Source of the DNA: Desulfobacteraceae bacterium
GTDB lineage: Bacteria > Desulfobacterota > Desulfobacteria > Desulfobacterales > Desulfobacteraceae
Assembly (NCBI GenBank): GCA_022712835.1
Contig: JAFLJU010000314.1
Location: 1 to 9,515, forward strand
Direction: 5' to 3'
DNA length: 9,515 bases
In this document: one piece after another, positions 7,817 through 9,515 of the stretch
Position numbering within the stretch: position 1 is the first letter of the stretch
Layout: each line of letters opens with the position of its first letter
The notes under the pieces: generated by a model
Database searches by the model: none
Told to the model about the DNA's origin: nothing
The model's input: the letters and a program-made list of their open reading frames with translations, nothing else
Program-made: the position numbers and the translations under genes

Positions 7817-7839
7817 CGATTCTATTGCCTGGCGAATCG
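7817..7839. repeat. Short inverted repeat just after the rpmB stop
   Basis: CGATTC (7817-7822) and GAATCG (7834-7839) are perfect 6-bp arms with an 11-base loop, three bases beyond the rpmB stop. No T run follows on either side, so it is not a terminator by itself. It could protect the rpmB mRNA 3' end or be chance. Confidence 0.3.
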
Positions 7840-7842
7840 TTA

Positions 7843-8037
7843 TTAAGCAGATTTTGTGACTTTGCCAGCCTTAATGCAACTGGTGCATACATCGATTCTT
7901 CTGACACAACCCTCTTTGATCACTGCACGGACTCTCTGGAGGTTTGGGTTGAAAACTCTTTTGTTCAAATTGTGGGCATGACTGACATTATTGCCGACCA
8001 TTGGTTTTTTACCGCAAATAGCACATTGTTTTGACAT
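7843..8037 (-). CDS. rpmB: 50S ribosomal protein L28
   Basis: This 64-residue protein is a structural part of the large ribosomal subunit. It is recognised from [12 protein letters not shown] at the start, the [17 protein letters not shown] core (20-36) and the [10 protein letters not shown] end. It is the zinc-ribbon ('C+') form, with C5-X2-C8 and C51-X2-C54 as likely ligands; C44 is an additional cysteine outside the pairs. Zinc-free L28 paralogs induced under zinc starvation lack these cysteines. The start is fixed by GAGGAG on the minus strand (8050-8045), seven bases upstream. It is a single-gene unit, with its own candidate promoter, convergent with phoH. A plus-strand reading of this region is only its shadow. 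Confidence 0.97.
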   Translation of the reverse strand: MSKQCAICGKKPMVGNNVSHAHNLNKRVFNPNLQRVRAVIKEGCVRRIDVCTSCIKAGKVTKSA

Positions 8038-8044
8038 ATCTTAA

Positions 8045-8050
8045 CTCCTC
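8045..8050 (-). promoter_or_regulatory. Strong ribosome-binding site of rpmB
   Basis: On the minus strand GAGGAG lies seven bases before the ATG. It is among the best Shine-Dalgarno sequences in the window, as expected for a ribosomal protein gene. Confidence 0.82.
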
Positions 8051-8085
8051 AAAGAAAAACACTTTAACAAAATAATAACCCGGGA

Positions 8086-8114
8086 TTAATACACTAGCCC
8101 AGAATAAAAGTAAA
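8086..8114 (-). promoter_or_regulatory. Candidate sigma-70-type promoter of rpmB
   Basis: On the minus strand TTTACT (8114-8109) and TATTAA (8091-8086) are separated by 17 bases; each box matches 4 of 6 consensus positions. Transcription would start near 8079, giving a leader of about 40 nt. Other AT-rich hexamers nearby could serve instead. Confidence 0.45.
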
Positions 8115-8132
8115 GGGCAATTATTTGCTGTT

Positions 8133-8160
8133 ATTTATTTGACCTAATTTATTTGACCTA
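8133..8160. repeat. Tandem repeat, two perfect 14-bp units
   Basis: ATTTATTTGACCTA occurs at 8133-8146 and again at 8147-8160, followed by a degenerate partial unit TTTATTTAGC (8161-8170) that runs to the bamD stop. It sits in the AT-rich spacer 3' of bamD and upstream of the rpmB promoter. No hairpin or T-tract terminator for bamD is visible here. Confidence 0.75.
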
Positions 8161-8170
8161 TTTATTTAGC

Positions 8171-8839
8171 TTATTCATTTATTAGGGCCGTGCATTTCGG
8201 GATTTTATTCATAGCAATTTTGCTCTGTTCAGTTCCGGGGAAATACTCGACAATATATTCGTACCGCTTTAAGGCGGCTTTGTACTCTTTTGTTTTTAGA
8301 TAAAAATCGGCCACATAGAGTTCATGACCTACAATATTATCAATGCATTTGTTAGCGTTCTCAGTGGCTTCTTTGGTATATTCATTGCCCGGGTACTGAT
8401 TCAACAGCCGCTGGAATTGATATAGGGCATTGCTTGCTGGCGTGTGGTCCCGGTCAATGGTGTCGATCTGCTTGAACCAGCACAGGCCGATTTGGTTGAT
8501 CACATAGGGAATCGCATCATTTCTGGGGTGCATTCTTTCAAAAGATTCATACCCGATGACGGCTTCATCATATTGTTCCAGCTGAAAATGGGAGTCGGCA
8601 ATCTTGAGTTCCGCCAGAATGGCATATTTACTGAAGGGGTACCAATCTTTCAGATCTGTGTAAGCTTTTATGGCATCCTTATAGTCTTCGCTCATGAATG
8701 CAGATGCGCCTTCTGAAGCCAATTGTTCGGCATTTTTATTCATCTGGCCCGAAGGACCACCCAGGAAGGAAGGCAGGTCTAAATCAGAGCACCCGGAAAT
8801 AAAAAAGCACAAAATGCCCAAAAATAAAAGTTTTTTCAT
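8171..8839 (-). CDS. bamD: Outer membrane assembly lipoprotein BamD (ComL family)
   Basis: BamD is the essential lipoprotein of the BAM complex that, with BamA, folds beta-barrel proteins into the outer membrane. It is anchored to the inner leaflet and faces the periplasm. The 222 residues begin with a lipoprotein signal: KK, a hydrophobic run, then lipobox ISGC with lipidated C17. The mature part is TPR-like helical repeats, for example SAFMSEDYKDAIKAYTDL (46-63), repeats near 80-100 and 135-160, and LKTKEYKAALKRYEYI (181-196). IDTIDRDHTPASNALYQF (125-142) is typical of BamD. Three cysteines remain in the mature protein (C120, C165, C216), an odd number for a periplasmic protein. The start lies two bases after the trxB stop with only a weak GAGAA upstream, so translation is probably coupled to trxB. 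YbgF/CpoB-like TPR proteins are less likely because of the lipobox and this core. Confidence 0.92.
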   Translation of the reverse strand: MKKLLFLGILCFFISGCSDLDLPSFLGGPSGQMNKNAEQLASEGASAFMSEDYKDAIKAYTDLKDWYPFSKYAILAELKIADSHFQLEQYDEAVIGYESFERMHPRNDAIPYVINQIGLCWFKQIDTIDRDHTPASNALYQFQRLLNQYPGNEYTKEATENANKCIDNIVGHELYVADFYLKTKEYKAALKRYEYIVEYFPGTEQSKIAMNKIPKCTALINE

Positions 8840-8841
8840 GG

Positions 8842-9515
8842 TTATAGATTCTCAATATAATGTTCGGCACAGACGGCGGCTATGGCACCGTCGCCCACGG
8901 CAGTGGAGATTTGTCTAAGGGGGGTATCCCGGACATCACCGGCCACATAAACACCGGGGACATTGGTCTGCATCTTTGCATCGGCAACAATAAAGCCGAA
9001 TTCATCTGTTTTAACACTGTCTTTTATAAATTCCGTATTGGGAAGAATCCCCACCCATATAAAACAGCCATCCGCTTTAATGGTCGTTTCTTTGTTTGTT
9101 TTGATATTTTTTACATGGACGCCTTCAATACCGAAAAATCCGTTCACGCCGGTGGCCACTGAATCCCAGACAAACTCGATTTTGTCGTTGGCAAAGGCCC
9201 TTTCCTGTAGAATCTTGGTTGCCCGAAGCTCATCCCGGCGATGGACCAGATAGACTTTTTTTGCAAATTTGGTCAGAAAAATGGCTTCCTGGACGGCGGT
9301 ATCTCCGCCACCAATGGCCACAACGGTTTTGTTCTTGAAAAAAGGCGCGTCACAGGTGGCACAAAAGGAAATTCCCTTGCCCATATATTTGTCCTCACCG
9401 ATTCCCAATTTCTTTGGAGAGGCACCCGATGCGATGATCAGACTTTTTGTCCGTATACTACGGTCTTTGAGGACAATTTCCTTTATCCCCTCCGAAAGGT
9501 TCAGAGCGTGAACCT
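8842..9515 (-). CDS. trxB: Thioredoxin reductase, C-terminal part (5' end outside window)
   Basis: This cytoplasmic FAD enzyme passes electrons from NADPH to thioredoxin. The frame is open to the right edge (first whole codon ends at 9513), giving about 223 of the usual 300-320 residues; the N-terminal FAD dinucleotide motif is outside. Visible in order are the end of the first FAD segment (IIASGASPKKLGIG, 26-39), the redox disulfide CATC (51-54), the NADPH-binding GGGDTA (68-73) and HRRDELRA (91-98), and the second FAD segment around VYVAGDVRDTPLRQIS with AVGDGAIAA. The TTG at 9408 falls inside the conserved LGIGE motif and is not a start. CATC and HRR are those of NADPH-dependent TrxB rather than ferredoxin-type reductases. 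It is followed two bases later by bamD, a likely two-gene or longer operon. Confidence 0.95.
   Translation of the reverse strand, partial: VHALNLSEGIKEIVLKDRSIRTKSLIIASGASPKKLGIGEDKYMGKGISFCATCDAPFFKNKTVVAIGGGDTAVQEAIFLTKFAKKVYLVHRRDELRATKILQERAFANDKIEFVWDSVATGVNGFFGIEGVHVKNIKTNKETTIKADGCFIWVGILPNTEFIKDSVKTDEFGFIVADAKMQTNVPGVYVAGDVRDTPLRQISTAVGDGAIAAVCAEHYIENL

Noticed and set aside
7825..8034. Plus-strand 69-codon frame opposite rpmB
   Set aside because: rpmB on the minus strand is unmistakable L28 with a strong ribosome-binding site; this is its shadow.
8133..8170. CRISPR array or attachment site
   Set aside because: Repeats are 14 bp, directly adjacent with no spacers; there are no cas genes, integrase or tRNA nearby.
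9406..9408. TTG at 9408 as a trxB start
   Set aside because: It lies within the conserved KKLGIGEDKY segment and the frame continues to the right edge.

Overview
The window looks like chromosomal core sequence from a Gram-negative anaerobe, most likely a Desulfobacterota (deltaproteobacterial sulfate reducer, Desulfobacteraceae-like). The clues are a two-part U32 protein with a DUF3656-like segment, a short archaeal/eukaryotic-style prolyl-tRNA synthetase, a single long Rel enzyme, a BamD outer-membrane assembly lipoprotein beside thioredoxin reductase, and a four-cysteine L28. The taxon is inferred from protein character and gene order; no search was run.

Layout, left to right. (1) 2-1450, plus strand: C-terminal part of a U32-family protein, cut by the left edge and followed by a good intrinsic terminator (1526-1567). 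(2) 1596-7711, plus strand: a tight run ispG - proS - rel - phoH. ispG and proS overlap by 17 bp, rel follows after 36 bp, and the phoH Shine-Dalgarno begins one base after the rel stop. The run ends at a hairpin (7748-7783) that probably serves both strands. (3) 7843-8037, minus strand: rpmB (L28), with its own candidate promoter and strong ribosome-binding site. (4) 8171-9515, minus strand: trxB (cut by the right edge) and bamD, separated by two bases. An AT-rich spacer between bamD and rpmB holds two perfect copies of a 14-bp tandem repeat.

The four-gene run joins isoprenoid precursor synthesis (MEP pathway), proline charging of tRNA, the (p)ppGpp alarmone switch and a PIN-PhoH RNA-processing ATPase. 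The last three are linked by translation and its stress response. The minus-strand genes cover ribosome structure, cytoplasmic thiol redox and outer-membrane assembly. All complete genes are intact, with no frameshift, mobile element, CRISPR array or RNA gene seen.

I do not see a new defence or mobile system. The points most worth a second look are the cysteine pattern in the terminal U32 domain, the Rel KIKD variant of the usual RXKD motif, the Rel-PhoH coupling, a prolyl-tRNA synthetase without the bacterial editing insert, and the terminator-like hairpin just before ispG.
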